Shown in pieces: positions 53,319 through 63,319 of a DNA stretch of 64,000 bases. The first letter of the stretch is position 1, and each line of letters starts with the position of its first letter. The DNA comes from CAVVVS01 sp963751355. Its GTDB lineage: Bacteria; Bacteroidota; Ignavibacteria; Ignavibacteriales; Ignavibacteriaceae. Where the stretch lies: positions 1-64,000 of the forward strand of contig CAVVVS010000083.1 in assembly GCA_963751355.1 (NCBI GenBank). The letters are read 5' to 3'. A program made the translations under genes and the position numbers. The notes under the pieces are model-generated. The model did no database searches. It saw only the letters and a list, made by a program, of their open reading frames with translations, and was not told the DNA's origin.

Positions 53319-53936
53319 CTATTCGAGGTTTTTTATGTCATTAACTATTTTTTGAGGATCGGCGTGACTTCCGCGGTACTCATTTCTTATTTTCATATTT
53401 TGATCCAAAAGTGTAATCCTATCTGTATGAGTAAAGAAATATATTGGTTGACCATTTTTAGTATAAGTTGTATCATTTGCTATCGCCATTACATCCATGT
53501 GATGAATAAGCGTATCAATCAAAGCTCTTTTGCCTGTTAAAAATTGAAAATTACTGAAGTCGATATTTCGTATTTGACCGTATTTTTTTAACACCGAGGG
53601 TGTATCTCTATCCGGATCGAACGTAAGAGCGACAAATTGTACATTTTTTAATTTATCTTTTTTAACCAGGTTCTGGGTCACTTCCATGTTGTGTGTTGTT
53701 AAGGGGCAAATATCCGGGCAGTTGGTGTAAATAAATCCCATTACGAGTATTTTACCTTTATAATCATTTGGAAAGACAACTTTAGCGCTGTCTTGATTTA
53801 TTAATGAATAAGATTCTTTTCCGATACTTTGATCCATTGGAAGTTTGCTTTGACAACCCCAAACCGTGAACAAAAGAACAACTGATATTATAACATCAAA
53901 ATTTTTATTAAACATCATTAATAATTGTTTTATCAT
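53319..53936 (-). CDS. SCO1/SenC copper chaperone (lipoprotein)
   Basis: This 205-residue protein has a lipobox (TVWGC, Cys28) and a thioredoxin fold with CPDIC (Cys73 and Cys77) in FIYTNCPDICPLTTHNM, then FDPDRDTPSVLKKYG and the copper ligand His in YFFTHTDRITLLDQ. It delivers copper to cytochrome c oxidase, together with the PCu(A)C protein encoded ten bases downstream. The likely start is Met1 or Met7, both upstream of the signal segment. Confidence 0.93.
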   Translation of the reverse strand: MIKQLLMMFNKNFDVIISVVLLFTVWGCQSKLPMDQSIGKESYSLINQDSAKVVFPNDYKGKILVMGFIYTNCPDICPLTTHNMEVTQNLVKKDKLKNVQFVALTFDPDRDTPSVLKKYGQIRNIDFSNFQFLTGKRALIDTLIHHMDVMAIANDTTYTKNGQPIYFFTHTDRITLLDQNMKIRNEYRGSHADPQKIVNDIKNLE

Positions 53937-54248
53937 TTTTAAGCCTTGAAGAACTGATAATTATTAGAATTGTATAACTTTATAAAAGTCGTTAAAAACG
54001 AAAGATAGTATATAGAAATTGGTTTTAACATAAAAGTCATAATAAAATAGTTATGCTCCATGTCTATTTTGGTATAACTGCAAAAGGGGGCGCCATAGCA
54101 ACATCCCCTTTAGAGGGAGAACTATAAAAAAGTACGGACTCAGAATTTTACGCTTCCAAACAAGAAAAAAAGATATTTAAAGGCAGCGTTTAAAGATAAA
54201 GTAGTACAAGCAAATATTTGACAACAGAAGATTTAATAAAGTTTAATA
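53937..54248. other. Non-coding gap
   Basis: This 312-bp stretch lies between the SCO1 start and the radical-SAM gene stop. It contains an imperfect inverted repeat (AAAGGGG at 54083-54089 and CCCCTTT at 54105-54111) without a clear T run. No gene is seen. Confidence 0.4.
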
Positions 54249-55235
54249 TTAATTATTAAACGGATTAACCCTGCTGTTTTCAAAATAAGGGCGGTAATTA
54301 TCGCTTGCTTCCAATTCCTGTACCCATCCGTTTTCGAGTCCGAATTTATCAAGCATTTCAATTGCTCTTGCATATTCTGTGTGGGTAATATTTCTGTCTA
54401 ATAGAATATCGCTGTGTGCTTTATTGGTGGGATAATATTGAGCCATCAATGAAATATGTATCCGTGGATCCAATTCATTTTTTATAAACTTAAATACGTT
54501 CTCCGTTTCTGCTAATCCGTTAGGAAGAATTAGGTGACGGATAATCATTCCCCGGACTACAACATTATTTTCATATACGAGTTCGTGACCAATTTGCCTG
54601 AACATCTCTTTTACCGCAAGTTTTGTTTGATCGAAATAACCTTTTACCTTTGAGTACATTCTTCCCGCATAGTTATCGCCGTACTTAAAATCAGGTAAAT
54701 AAATATCAACAACGCCGTCATAAAGCCGCAGTATTTCAACATTATCATATCCGTTTGTATTGTAAATGATGGGGAGCCGTAAACCTTTTTCCGCCGCTAT
54801 TTTTATTCCCTTTAAGATAATGGCTGAAAAATGAGTCGGGGAAACAAGTCCGATATTGTGGCACTTCCTATCCTGCAGCTCCAGCATGATATCCGCAAGC
54901 CGCTCTATTGTAATTTCATTCTTTTTTTCTGCTTTGTAATTTTGACTGATGATAAAATTCTGACAATAAACGCAGCGCAGGTTGCAGTTTCCGAAAAAGA
55001 TATTCCCGGCGCCGTTAGTTCCGCTTAACACAGGCTCTTCCCCAAAGTGCGGAGAATATGATGAAACTATCGGTAAATCCCCGCTTTGACAAATGCCCAG
55101 TTCCCCGTTTGTACGATCAATCAGGCAATTTCTTGGACAACTTGTGCAGGCTTTTAAAATACCTTCCGCTATTTTAACCCGTTTATCAAATTCACCGGAT
55201 TCAAGAAGTTTAATGTATGATGGAATGAAACTCAT
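54249..55235 (-). CDS. Radical-SAM protein (COG1313, PflA-like)
   Basis: The start at Met (MSFIPSYIKLLESGEFDKR) is chosen because AAGGAG lies just upstream and the family usually begins this way; the frame is open 20 codons further. The 328-residue protein has a cysteine-rich start (CTSCPRNC, C-x-x-C-x-x-x-C) and a radical-SAM cluster Cys84-x3-Cys88-x2-Cys91 in GNCNLRCVYCQN. Proteins of this type (uncharacterised PflA-like proteins) may activate glycyl radical enzymes or modify peptides. No partner enzyme is adjacent. Confidence 0.88.
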   Translation of the reverse strand: MSFIPSYIKLLESGEFDKRVKIAEGILKACTSCPRNCLIDRTNGELGICQSGDLPIVSSYSPHFGEEPVLSGTNGAGNIFFGNCNLRCVYCQNFIISQNYKAEKKNEITIERLADIMLELQDRKCHNIGLVSPTHFSAIILKGIKIAAEKGLRLPIIYNTNGYDNVEILRLYDGVVDIYLPDFKYGDNYAGRMYSKVKGYFDQTKLAVKEMFRQIGHELVYENNVVVRGMIIRHLILPNGLAETENVFKFIKNELDPRIHISLMAQYYPTNKAHSDILLDRNITHTEYARAIEMLDKFGLENGWVQELEASDNYRPYFENSRVNPFNN

Positions 55236-55364
55236 ATTCTCCTTTTTTGCCCACAAATCTAATACTTGTAAACTATATCTCCATGAAAATTTCAAGGAAG
55301 CATGAATTCCCGCTTTTTCAAGTATTCATGCTTCGAGAATATTACGCGAACAACGTTACATAAA

Positions 55365-55952
55365 TTAAGGCTCTATTTTAGTTCCCAACACTTTTAGAAA
55401 TTGCTTCATCCATTCAGGATGTGCGGGCCATGCCGGAGCTGTTACAAGTTTCCCGTCTGTTACTGCGTTGTCTGCATTTGCACTTACTTCGCCGTATTTA
55501 GCACCGGCAGTAATGCATTCCGGTCCTACTGCAGGGTAGGATATCATATGTTTATCTTTAATTATATCCGCTGCAGCCAAAATTTGCGGACCGTGACAAA
55601 TAGCGGCAATCGGTTTATCTTTTTCTCCGAAATGTTTTGCTATTTCGATTACTCTTTTGTTTAATCTTAAATATTCAGGCGCTCTTCCGCCCGGAAGTAC
55701 GAGGGCATCATAATCTTCAGGTTTTACATCATTAAAATCAGCATTTAATTTGAATCTGTGTCCGGTAAGCTCAACATAAGTTTGATCGCCGATAAAATCG
55801 TGAACAGCGGTCTTTACGGTATCGCCTGCTTTTTTATCCGGGCAAACGGCATGAACAGTATGTCCTACCATCAACAGCATCTGGAAGGGAACCATTACTT
55901 CATAATCTTCGACAAAATCTCCCACGATCATTAAAATTTTTTTTGAAGCCAT
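55365..55952 (-). CDS. DJ-1/PfpI family protein
   Basis: This 195-residue protein has the class I glutamine amidotransferase-like fold. It has the nucleophile elbow AAICHGPQ (Cys119-His120) and YDALVLPGGRAPEYLR. It is similar to PfpI/YhbO-type glyoxalase III or deglycase-like stress proteins. GGAGG lies upstream of the ATG. It is divergent from the GH20 gene. Enzyme activity in vivo is not certain for this family. Confidence 0.92.
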   Translation of the reverse strand: MASKKILMIVGDFVEDYEVMVPFQMLLMVGHTVHAVCPDKKAGDTVKTAVHDFIGDQTYVELTGHRFKLNADFNDVKPEDYDALVLPGGRAPEYLRLNKRVIEIAKHFGEKDKPIAAICHGPQILAAADIIKDKHMISYPAVGPECITAGAKYGEVSANADNAVTDGKLVTAPAWPAHPEWMKQFLKVLGTKIEP

Positions 55953-56234
55953 TTCATACCTCCAAGTTTTTGATTGAATTAATTAATCTTTTTGCTTTAG
56001 AAAATTATATTCCGTTGTATTATTAAATGTAGCAAATTATTGTTTTGGATTAAATTCAATTCTTCTGCTGTTGTGATATTGGTTTCAGTCCGCCATAAAA
56101 ATAATTTTGAATTTATTTTGGAAGTTAAGATAATAGTTTTTTTACAAAACATTAATCTTCAAAATTCGATTTTTGTTTAGAATGCATTATTTTAACAACT
56201 CGAATCTTCTTCCTAATATTTTTAAGGCTGTGTT

Positions 56235-58991
56235 ATGTTTCAAAAAAGTTTGACAATAAAAATTATATTACTAATCGTATTATCATCGCTCTATTTCACT
56301 TCATCACAAGCAAAAATAAATTCAAGAAATATTGGAAATGATTTCCCTCAAAATCTTTCCGGCAAAAAACTTTTGCTGATACCTGCTCCTCAAAAAATTG
56401 AAATGAAAAAAGGAAGTTTCCTTATTTCGGGCAGCGATAAAGTTGTATTAGCAAATTATTCCAGGAAAGATGATCATTTTTCAGCAGAGCAGTTAAAAGA
56501 TGAAATTAAAAATGATCTTTTTTTAGATTTAAAAATCTCAAAAACAGAGGGACGAAAATATATATTAATTGGGCAGATTGGTAAAGATAAAAAAATAATC
56601 TCAGCCCTAAATAAATTAAAAATTGCAGTCCCGTCCGATTTGAGTGACGAAGGCTATATTTTGAATATATCACCTTCTCATATTATTGTGGCAGGAAAAA
56701 CTTCAGCGGGAACTTTTTATGGGATTCAAACACTGAAACAAATAATTCGTTCCAACAGGGATGATTATTCCATACCTTGTTTAACAATTATTGATTATCC
56801 GTCACTAAAATACCGCGGGTGGATGGATGATATAAGCCGGGGACCGATTCCGACAATGGATTTCTTGAAGAAAGAAGTAAGAATTTTATCAGAGTACAAA
56901 CTTAATTTTTTCAATTTATATACGGAAAATGTGTTTAAGCTAAAGGCATATCCCGATATCGCACCTGAAGACGGTTTAACCGCAGAGCAGGTGGAAGAGC
57001 TTTCAGATTACGCAAGTAAATATCATATTCAACTTATCGGTAATTTCCAATCATTCGGTCATTTTTACAAGATTCTGAAAAGTCCGTTTTATGCGGATAT
57101 GCGCGAGACAAAAAATATAATCAGTCCGGCTGTACCGCAAACCTACGATTTTTTAAGTAAAGTTTATTCCGAAGTTGTTCCGGCATATAAAAGTAAATTC
57201 TTTAATATTAATTGCGACGAGACGTTTGGATTAGGGGAAGGAAAAGCTAAACAAATGGTTGACAGCCTGGGTTTAGGCGAGGTGTATGCTTATCATATTA
57301 ACAAGATTTATAATCTGCTTAAACCTTACGGTAAGAGAATTATGATGTGGGGCGATATTGCCGTAAACAATAAATCTATTATAGACGAGCTTCCTAAAAA
57401 CTTAATCGTTCTTTCCTGGGGATACAGCCCCAATGAAAGTTTTGATTACGCGATAAAACCATTTAAAGATGCCGGATTTGATTTTATGGTAGCTCCCGGA
57501 GTTAGCTGCTGGAATAGAATATACCCGGCATTGAGTGATGCAGCGGTAAATATTTCAAACTATGTACGGGACGGAGCAAAGTACGGCGCAATGGGAATGA
57601 TGAATACTGCATGGGACGATGACGGTGAAAATTTCTTCAATAATAATTGGTATGGAATGATTTGGGGAGCAGAGTGTTCGTGGAAACCTGAACTGCCTGC
57701 ATCCGGCAGCAAAGCAGATAAAGAAAGAAATGAAAGATTAAGCGATTTCAATCATGCGTTTGATGCAAATTTTTATGGCTTGTCAAAAGTTTCCGTTACA
57801 CAAGCTCTATTGGAACTGGATTCGATACGAAAATATCCGGTAAAAAATATTTTAAATGACAGCGGGTTCTGGGAGGATGTACTCGATTTTAACGAAGATA
57901 ATACAAGCGACGTAGCATTAATCAACAACCTTCAAGTTGAAAGTGAAGCTTCACTTATTGTTACTCAATTAACCAGGTTAAAAAAGATAATTCCAAGGAA
58001 TAATTCAAATTTGGATTATGCAACCTTCGCAGCCCGGCGGGTACGTTTTGAAGCGCAAAAAAATATATTAAGAGTGAAGCTTTACAAAGTATATCAAAAG
58101 CCGGATAGTAATTATATTTCAAAAACAAAGAACGATATTGATACTCTGCTTAGCCATCTTCATCAATTAAAAATGGAATATGTCAGGCTATGGGAACGTG
58201 AGAACCGCTCCTGGTGGCTTGATCATATACTTGCAAAGTATGATGATTTGGGTGATCAGCTTCTCAACGCGGAAAACAAAGTATTTATAAAACCTGCTAA
58301 TAAAGTTGCTGGCAATCAAAGGATGGTTAGCCTGCGGACTATTTTTAATAACAAGAAAATTTATTACACGCTCGACGGAACAGAACCGACACTCGGAGCA
58401 AATATTTATACAAATCCTTTTTCAATAGAGCATTCGTCAATTATTCGCGCTTGTGTAATGGAGAACGGCAGACCTTCGGAAAATTCGCAGGAGTTTATAT
58501 TAGTAGATAAAGCTATCGGCAAATTATACCGGTTAAATTCGAATTATAATACTTATAATACTGCCTATTCTGGCGGCGGAGATTCTGCACTAGTTGATGG
58601 GCTGTTCGGCTCATCAAATTATGCGGATGGACATTGGCAGGGATACCAGGGGCAGAATCTCAATGTAATACTTGATATGAAAAAGAAGATGAAAATTAAA
58701 GACGTCTCAATCCGCTTTTTACAAAACAGTTTTTCCTGGATTCTAATGCCGAAGGAAGTAAAAATATTATTCTCTGATGACGGTATTCATTTTCATACCG
58801 TGAAAGTTATTGATAATATGATTGATCCCAAAGTCGACGGAACAATCATTCACAAATTTAAGTCTGAGTTCGATAATGCAGAAACACGTTATATACAGGT
58901 TATCGGGGTGAGTCCGGGCAGACTGCCGAAGTGGCATCATGCGGCAGGACGACAGGCATATATTTTTGCCGATGAAGTGATTGTGAATTAA
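56235..58991 (+). CDS. GH20 beta-hexosaminidase with C-terminal CHB_HEX and F5/8-like domains
   Basis: This 918-residue protein has a signal peptide (1-27). The N-terminal GH20b domain (about 45-170) is LIPAPQKIEMKKGSF to SAGTFYGIQTLKQI. The GH20 barrel (about 175-510) starts with YPSLKYRGWMDDISRGPIP and carries the catalytic Asp328-Glu329 in FFNINCDETFG. A chitobiase/hexosaminidase C-terminal domain (IYYTLDGTEPTLGANIYTNPF) and an F5/8 type C-like domain (residues about 770-918) follow. It should release GlcNAc or GalNAc from glycans in the periplasm or outside. Confidence 0.9.
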   Translation: MFQKSLTIKIILLIVLSSLYFTSSQAKINSRNIGNDFPQNLSGKKLLLIPAPQKIEMKKGSFLISGSDKVVLANYSRKDDHFSAEQLKDEIKNDLFLDLKISKTEGRKYILIGQIGKDKKIISALNKLKIAVPSDLSDEGYILNISPSHIIVAGKTSAGTFYGIQTLKQIIRSNRDDYSIPCLTIIDYPSLKYRGWMDDISRGPIPTMDFLKKEVRILSEYKLNFFNLYTENVFKLKAYPDIAPEDGLTAEQVEELSDYASKYHIQLIGNFQSFGHFYKILKSPFYADMRETKNIISPAVPQTYDFLSKVYSEVVPAYKSKFFNINCDETFGLGEGKAKQMVDSLGLGEVYAYHINKIYNLLKPYGKRIMMWGDIAVNNKSIIDELPKNLIVLSWGYSPNESFDYAIKPFKDAGFDFMVAPGVSCWNRIYPALSDAAVNISNYVRDGAKYGAMGMMNTAWDDDGENFFNNNWYGMIWGAECSWKPELPASGSKADKERNERLSDFNHAFDANFYGLSKVSVTQALLELDSIRKYPVKNILNDSGFWEDVLDFNEDNTSDVALINNLQVESEASLIVTQLTRLKKIIPRNNSNLDYATFAARRVRFEAQKNILRVKLYKVYQKPDSNYISKTKNDIDTLLSHLHQLKMEYVRLWERENRSWWLDHILAKYDDLGDQLLNAENKVFIKPANKVAGNQRMVSLRTIFNNKKIYYTLDGTEPTLGANIYTNPFSIEHSSIIRACVMENGRPSENSQEFILVDKAIGKLYRLNSNYNTYNTAYSGGGDSALVDGLFGSSNYADGHWQGYQGQNLNVILDMKKKMKIKDVSIRFLQNSFSWILMPKEVKILFSDDGIHFHTVKVIDNMIDPKVDGTIIHKFKSEFDNAETRYIQVIGVSPGRLPKWHHAAGRQAYIFADEVIVN

Positions 58992-59459
58992 TTTTTAGTT
59001 TTTGATGCATTTATAAAATATTCTGAAAAGAATGATATATCCACTGAGTGACCACAGAGTTCGCAAAGATATTTCGAACTCTGTTTACTTTTCGTAAACT
59101 AAAATTGACCGTTATGCAGAATACTTTATGTTCGAGAAAGTTTATCTCTAAGTATACAGTTCAACTGATTATAAACCTTAGTAACAATTATTCACACTTT
59201 ATTATTAACCTATTACCTTCTTTTCTGTACAAACAGATGCTAGTAAAGTTATGTTATAATCGAAAAAGTTAAGCCATAAGATTAATTTTTATAAATAATT
59301 TAAAAGATATTGATTTCACTATAATAATAGAGAAGATGGAGTAGCTACAAATTTCGCGAATATTTTTTTGTCTTTACAAGCAAACAGAAACATTGCATTG
59401 TTGTTAATTCATGAAGTAGAATTATTATTAAAGATAAAAATTGCTAAGAATGAGACATA
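58992..59459. other. Non-coding gap downstream of GH20
   Basis: This 468-bp AT-rich stretch has no credible gene. An inverted repeat with GAGTTCG...CGAACTC at about 59058-59081 could be part of a terminator for the GH20 gene, but no clear T run follows. A small 74-codon open frame is composed of low-quality sequence and has no ribosome-binding site. Confidence 0.4.
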
Positions 59460-59915
59460 CTATTTTGTCCATGATTGAAGTTCGATAACGTTGCCTTCGA
59501 TATCGGTAACGTAAACCCACTTTACTTTTGCACCTCCTTTAACTTCCAGGGTTACAACTTCTCCAACACTTCCGCCGCCTGCGTTAATTACTATTTCTCT
59601 TGCTGTCTCAACATTCTCCACTTGGAATGCAATATGCCCGAATCCCGGCCTGTTTACTGCAGTTTCCTGTTTTTCTTTTAAAGTGCTGTATTGAAAAATT
59701 TCTAATGTAGGACCGTCAGTACCGTAACCGGGCAACCTTAAATGAACACCCTGCAGAGATGTGCCGGGTATTCCAGTGCCGGCTTCGAGAGTTTTTCCGC
59801 TAAAATCTCTTTCAGGCGGAACCGGTTTACAGCCGAATATTTTAATATAAAAATCAGCCAGAGAGTGCCAGTCCCGGGCTATTAAATTTGTGTGAACATA
59901 TTTCGCTTTGATTTC
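59460..59915 (-). CDS. VOC/glyoxalase-like protein
   Basis: The start at MEIKAKYVHTNLIARDWHSL is chosen, as the 15 codons before it are not like the family. The 151-residue protein is a vicinal oxygen chelate (glyoxalase/bleomycin resistance) member: ARDWHSLADFYIKIFG, LEIFQYSTLKEK and GFGHIAFQVENVETAREIV, with metal ligands probably His9 (VHTNLI), Glu (LEIF), His (GHIAFQV) and Glu (VIELQSW). Substrate is unknown. Confidence 0.85.
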   Translation of the reverse strand, partial: EIKAKYVHTNLIARDWHSLADFYIKIFGCKPVPPERDFSGKTLEAGTGIPGTSLQGVHLRLPGYGTDGPTLEIFQYSTLKEKQETAVNRPGFGHIAFQVENVETAREIVINAGGGSVGEVVTLEVKGGAKVKWVYVTDIEGNVIELQSWTK

Positions 59916-60053
59916 CATAAGACAAATAAATAAAAAATTACAACCAAAAGCCTGCTTCATTTAAAGAAAGATTCAGCTGTATAAAAATATGCATGCAATT
60001 AGTAAAATTTCAAATGAGCGGGTTTGCTTCCGCGCAGAAGTCTGTTCTTCAAC

Positions 60054-60566
60054 CTAAAATATGAATAGGTGATTATCGCTATTATTTTTTTTCTTTTCTT
60101 CCCAATCGGTGAGTTTGCCGTTTTTGAAGAAATAAGTAATATCACCGTAATACCATTGAGAAAACACACCCCAGGGATGAACGATCTTATGTGTTTTGTC
60201 GGGCTTGCCCCAGCCATCCTTCAACATTTCCTGAGTCATTCCTTTCCACACCTGTCCGCTAGCAACCCGGTTCCCGATTTCATTACCGTACTTCTTTACA
60301 AATAGCTTTTGCTTTTCCGACCGCAGCGCGGTATTACATGCCTCTAATTTTTTATCCAAATTGCCGGAAATATTTTTAAGACTGTCAACCTGTGTTTTTA
60401 AATTATTAATAAACATGTTTAGGGAGTTCTTCATTGATGTAAGGCTGTCCATCCGGGTTTCGAATGTTTTTCTATTAAGCTGTGATTTGGTTTGTCCGAA
60501 TAATGAAAGTGAAAAAATAAATGTAAAAATTATAATGCACTGAAAGTTAATTTTTGATAATATCAT
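60054..60566 (-). CDS. Exported BamE/SmpA-like protein with coiled coil
   Basis: The ATG at 60566 (MILSKINFQCIIIFTFIFSLSLFG) is chosen because AAAGGAAAT lies before it and a signal peptide follows. The 170-residue protein has a signal peptide, a coiled coil (FETRMDSLTSMKNSLNMFINNLKTQVDSLKNISGNLDKKL), and a BamE/SmpA-like domain (VWKGMTQEMLKDGWGKPDKTHK and WYYGDITYFFKNGKLTDWE). It is probably an envelope-associated assembly or signalling protein. The frame stays open for 64 codons upstream; that part is considered separately. Confidence 0.65.
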   Translation of the reverse strand: MILSKINFQCIIIFTFIFSLSLFGQTKSQLNRKTFETRMDSLTSMKNSLNMFINNLKTQVDSLKNISGNLDKKLEACNTALRSEKQKLFVKKYGNEIGNRVASGQVWKGMTQEMLKDGWGKPDKTHKIVHPWGVFSQWYYGDITYFFKNGKLTDWEEKKKNNSDNHLFIF

Positions 60567-60929
60567 ATTTCCTTTCTCTGTCGTTTTGAGTGATTGTCGA
60601 CTTATTTCATTGGATAAATTTTCTTCTTTTTCAACTTGGTTGTACCTTTTTGTATTAACTGCAGGCAATTCGGGTTCTTTAAATTTGTTTGAGAAATAAT
60701 TGTCTTTTTTGTCAACGCCCGGTATTGCCGGAGCTCCGAGCTTCATATCCAAAGCCATTTTTTTGAAGAATTATCAATGGTGAAAGATACTTCCTTTTTG
60801 CTATCCTTTCACAGAGCGGCTGTTCTGAATACAGTATAGATAGTTCCTTATTCGTATGTAATTCTTAAATAGACAGGGACCTGGATTTTCTTTTCTCTCG
60901 ACTGTTACAACAGATTTATTACTGTCAAC
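60567..60929. other. Open leader and non-coding gap upstream of the BamE-like gene
   Basis: The frame of the BamE-like gene continues upstream to 60758 with MALDMKLGAPAIPGVDKKD, followed by Asn/Lys/Glu-rich residues. No ribosome-binding site was identified there, so it may be a leader, a remnant of another gene or an alternative N-terminus. From 60759 to 60929 there is no gene. Confidence 0.35.
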
Positions 60930-61244
60930 TTAAAAGGATGTGAGATCAAGATCCGGGTTCCCATTTTCAAAAAACCATGGTTTGCAATACCCGTTTAAAT
61001 TCTGTGTATTCTCATCATTATCCGTAGTAATGTCTTTCTTTTTGAGATCATTGGCAGTAATAATGTGAACGATCCCATTCGAATGCTTAGCCTGCTTCAA
61101 AAAAGTATCATATTTATCTTTCAATGCACTTTGCATGTACCAGTATCCAACAAAGAAAGAGGTGGAATTATGCATGCCTATCCTGATATCGGTTTTCAAA
61201 AGGCATCTTAAAACTCCAACTAAAAATGAGATTAATGGAATCAT
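60930..61244 (-). pseudogene. Doubtful short ORF, possible gene remnant
   Basis: This 104-residue frame has an N-terminal part that is not protein-like in composition and a C-terminal part (KDKYDTFLKQAKHSNGIVHIITANDLKKKD) that looks genuine. It has no good ribosome-binding site and lies next to other broken fragments on the minus strand. It may be the end of a gene whose front is lost or frameshifted. Confidence 0.3.
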
Positions 61245-61767
61245 CCGGGATAAAAAGTTTTTTGAGTCTTACAAATAAATTGGTACCGCCGCGCGAAATT
61301 TGTTGACGCCGGGAGATAATTCTACATTATTTGAATCGAACTCCATCTTATATATTGTTACTCCAACCCGTCAAACAAGATGTATCGATCGGGACGTCGC
61401 GGAAATCTTTTTTCCTGTAAAGATCCTGGTAAAGTCTGAATGCTAACATACCTTGAGTATCGGGGCTTTTGTTAAAATAGATAATAACTTCATTTCGCTT
61501 ACAATTTTTAATGAATTAAAAACACATGCCTTTTAAATTCCGCAAAATAACCTTCGAAAATAACATGATAATTACTCTTTAACAAGGTAATATAAATGAA
61601 ATGTTACAGATACACTTCAATGATCAATTAAAAAGAAAAAATTTTAAGCAGAGTTTTTAAGTTATCACATTCCGCCAATTCTATACAATCATTTTGTAAG
61701 ATTTGGTTTATCTTTTTATTGGGATATATTTTAAGAAACTTTTCGAATTCTGTTTTAAGAATACTAT
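61245..61767. other. Region of gene debris
   Basis: No intact gene is seen in these 523 bp. On the minus strand, 61362-61510 reads EVIIYFNKSPDTQGMLAFRL then YQDLYRKKDFRDVPI before a stop, like the end of a LacI/periplasmic-binding-protein type regulator. A 25-codon fragment follows (near 61275-61350: NVELSPGVNKFRAAVPIYL). Both point to decay of a regulator and its neighbour. Confidence 0.35.
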
Positions 61768-62640
61768 TTAATCCGTTTCTTCAATTACAGCGACTTTCTC
61801 CAAAACATCTTTTCTTTTATCCAGCAAAGGTATTGTAGTCCCTTTTAATCGGTTTTCATCAAGCAAATCCAATTCGAGATCGGAAATAACAATTTGTTCT
61901 TGATTTATTACTCCTTCCGCCGCAATGCCGTCGCGCGAGAATGGAAAATCCGAAGGCGTGATTATGCTGGCTTGCCCATAATGCAAATTTAAATTTTCTA
62001 CCGGCAAATTTCCCACAGTACTGGTCATCACCACGTAAATCTGGTTTTCAATTGCACGTGCATGGCAGCAATATCGAACTCTTAAAAATCCCTGTCTGTC
62101 ATCGGTACACGAGGGAACAAAAATTATTTCCGCCCCGGCATCGGAAACCAGGCGGGCAGCTTCGGGAAATTCGACATCATAACAAATTAATATTGATATC
62201 GGAGCATACTTTGTTTTGAATACTTTAAACTCGTGTCCGCCTTTCATCTTCCATAAATCTTTTTCCCATCTTGTGCCGTGAACTTTATTCTGTGTAAATA
62301 CTTTTCCTTCGGGTGTAAATAAGTAAGATGTATTATAAACGTCACCATCAAACACCGTTGGATGTGTTCCGCCGATTAAGTAAAAGCCGTATTCTTTAGA
62401 CAGACCGGTTAACATTTGTACATAATGATCCGTAAACTCCGTTAAACGCCTAATCTCTTTTACCGGATCCTCCTTCTTTACGAATGAGAGAAGCTGGGTT
62501 GTAAATAACTCCGGCAGCAATACATAGTGGGGGCTATATTCGGCCGCCGAGCTAAGCATAAAATTCACCTGCTGGGCAAATTGATCGAAATTATCGATTT
62601 TTTTTAAATGATATTGAATTGCTGCTATTCTTATTCTCAT
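61768..62640 (-). CDS. Carbon-nitrogen hydrolase (nitrilase superfamily)
   Basis: This 290-residue protein has the catalytic triad Glu44 (VLLPELF), Lys119 (QNKVHGTRWEK) and Cys153 (ILICYDVEFPEAARL). It hydrolyses an amide or carbamoyl bond; substrate is unknown. It begins 16 bp after the GNAT gene. In many bacteria the same two domains occur fused in one protein of about 510 residues, GNAT first, so the two products probably work together. Confidence 0.92.
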   Translation of the reverse strand: MRIRIAAIQYHLKKIDNFDQFAQQVNFMLSSAAEYSPHYVLLPELFTTQLLSFVKKEDPVKEIRRLTEFTDHYVQMLTGLSKEYGFYLIGGTHPTVFDGDVYNTSYLFTPEGKVFTQNKVHGTRWEKDLWKMKGGHEFKVFKTKYAPISILICYDVEFPEAARLVSDAGAEIIFVPSCTDDRQGFLRVRYCCHARAIENQIYVVMTSTVGNLPVENLNLHYGQASIITPSDFPFSRDGIAAEGVINQEQIVISDLELDLLDENRLKGTTIPLLDKRKDVLEKVAVIEETD

Positions 62641-62656
62641 TATTCGTTCCTTTCTC

Positions 62657-63319
62657 TTATTCCGGTCTGTAATCTTTATTTATCCAAACTATTAGTGAAG
62701 CATATTCGAGAGACTCCTTATCCCCATGTAAATAATTTTCAACAATTCCGCAAAACTGGAAACCTTCGCCTATCTGAAAACGAAGAACAGGATCATAAAT
62801 ATCCCCCCAAATTACTTTCATAGCGTAAAGTTCAGGACTCATTTTATCGGCATAAAGAAAATAATTTGGAAGCCTGCCCGCTGCAATTATTCTTTTTAGA
62901 TTTAATTCTCTGCACAGTGCTCGCCGTGCTTCATAAAGTTTATGACCTATTCCTTTTTTTTGATAAGACGGATCAACACAAACTTCAGCGCCGTAAAGTG
63001 TCCTACCCTCAATATTATGAGTATTGAAGGTTCCAAAACCAGTTACCTCTCTCCAATTATGGTCTATTCCATATTCATCCCACAATATAATTAATGAGTT
63101 TGCAGTTCCTACAACTTTCCCGTCTAATCTAGCAACAAATTGACCCTCCGGGAATACTTTTAAATGATTCTCAAGCTGTTCTTTTGTCCATGGTCTGATA
63201 TTTGGGTATACTTTCAATTGCAGTTCTTGTATCTCTTCAAAATCTTGAACAGAGACCTGATTTATTAGAACATTGCTTTTGATCTTTTCCGCGCCGATTT
63301 TATTTTTTACAGTACTCAT
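62657..63319 (-). CDS. GNAT-family N-acetyltransferase
   Basis: This 220-residue protein has the GNAT fold: QDFEEIQELQLKVYPNIRPW, GQFVARLDGKVVGTANSLII and acetyl-CoA loop in GAEVCVDPSYQKKGIGHKLYEARRALCRELN. The fold is followed by LKRIIAAGRLPNYFLYADKMS. The gene lies upstream of a nitrilase-like gene by 16 bp. It matches the N-terminal half of bifunctional GNAT/carbon-nitrogen hydrolase proteins. The acceptor is unknown. Confidence 0.9.
   Translation of the reverse strand: MSTVKNKIGAEKIKSNVLINQVSVQDFEEIQELQLKVYPNIRPWTKEQLENHLKVFPEGQFVARLDGKVVGTANSLIILWDEYGIDHNWREVTGFGTFNTHNIEGRTLYGAEVCVDPSYQKKGIGHKLYEARRALCRELNLKRIIAAGRLPNYFLYADKMSPELYAMKVIWGDIYDPVLRFQIGEGFQFCGIVENYLHGDKESLEYASLIVWINKDYRPE

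Noticed and set aside
54083..54111. Inverted repeat AAAGGGG/CCCCTTT as a terminator
   Set aside because: The loop is long (15 bases) and no run of T follows on either strand, so it was not called a terminator.
59048..59272. A 74-codon plus-strand open frame after the GH20 gene
   Set aside because: Poor composition, no ribosome-binding site, no recognisable motif, and a location in an AT-rich gap where such frames arise by chance.
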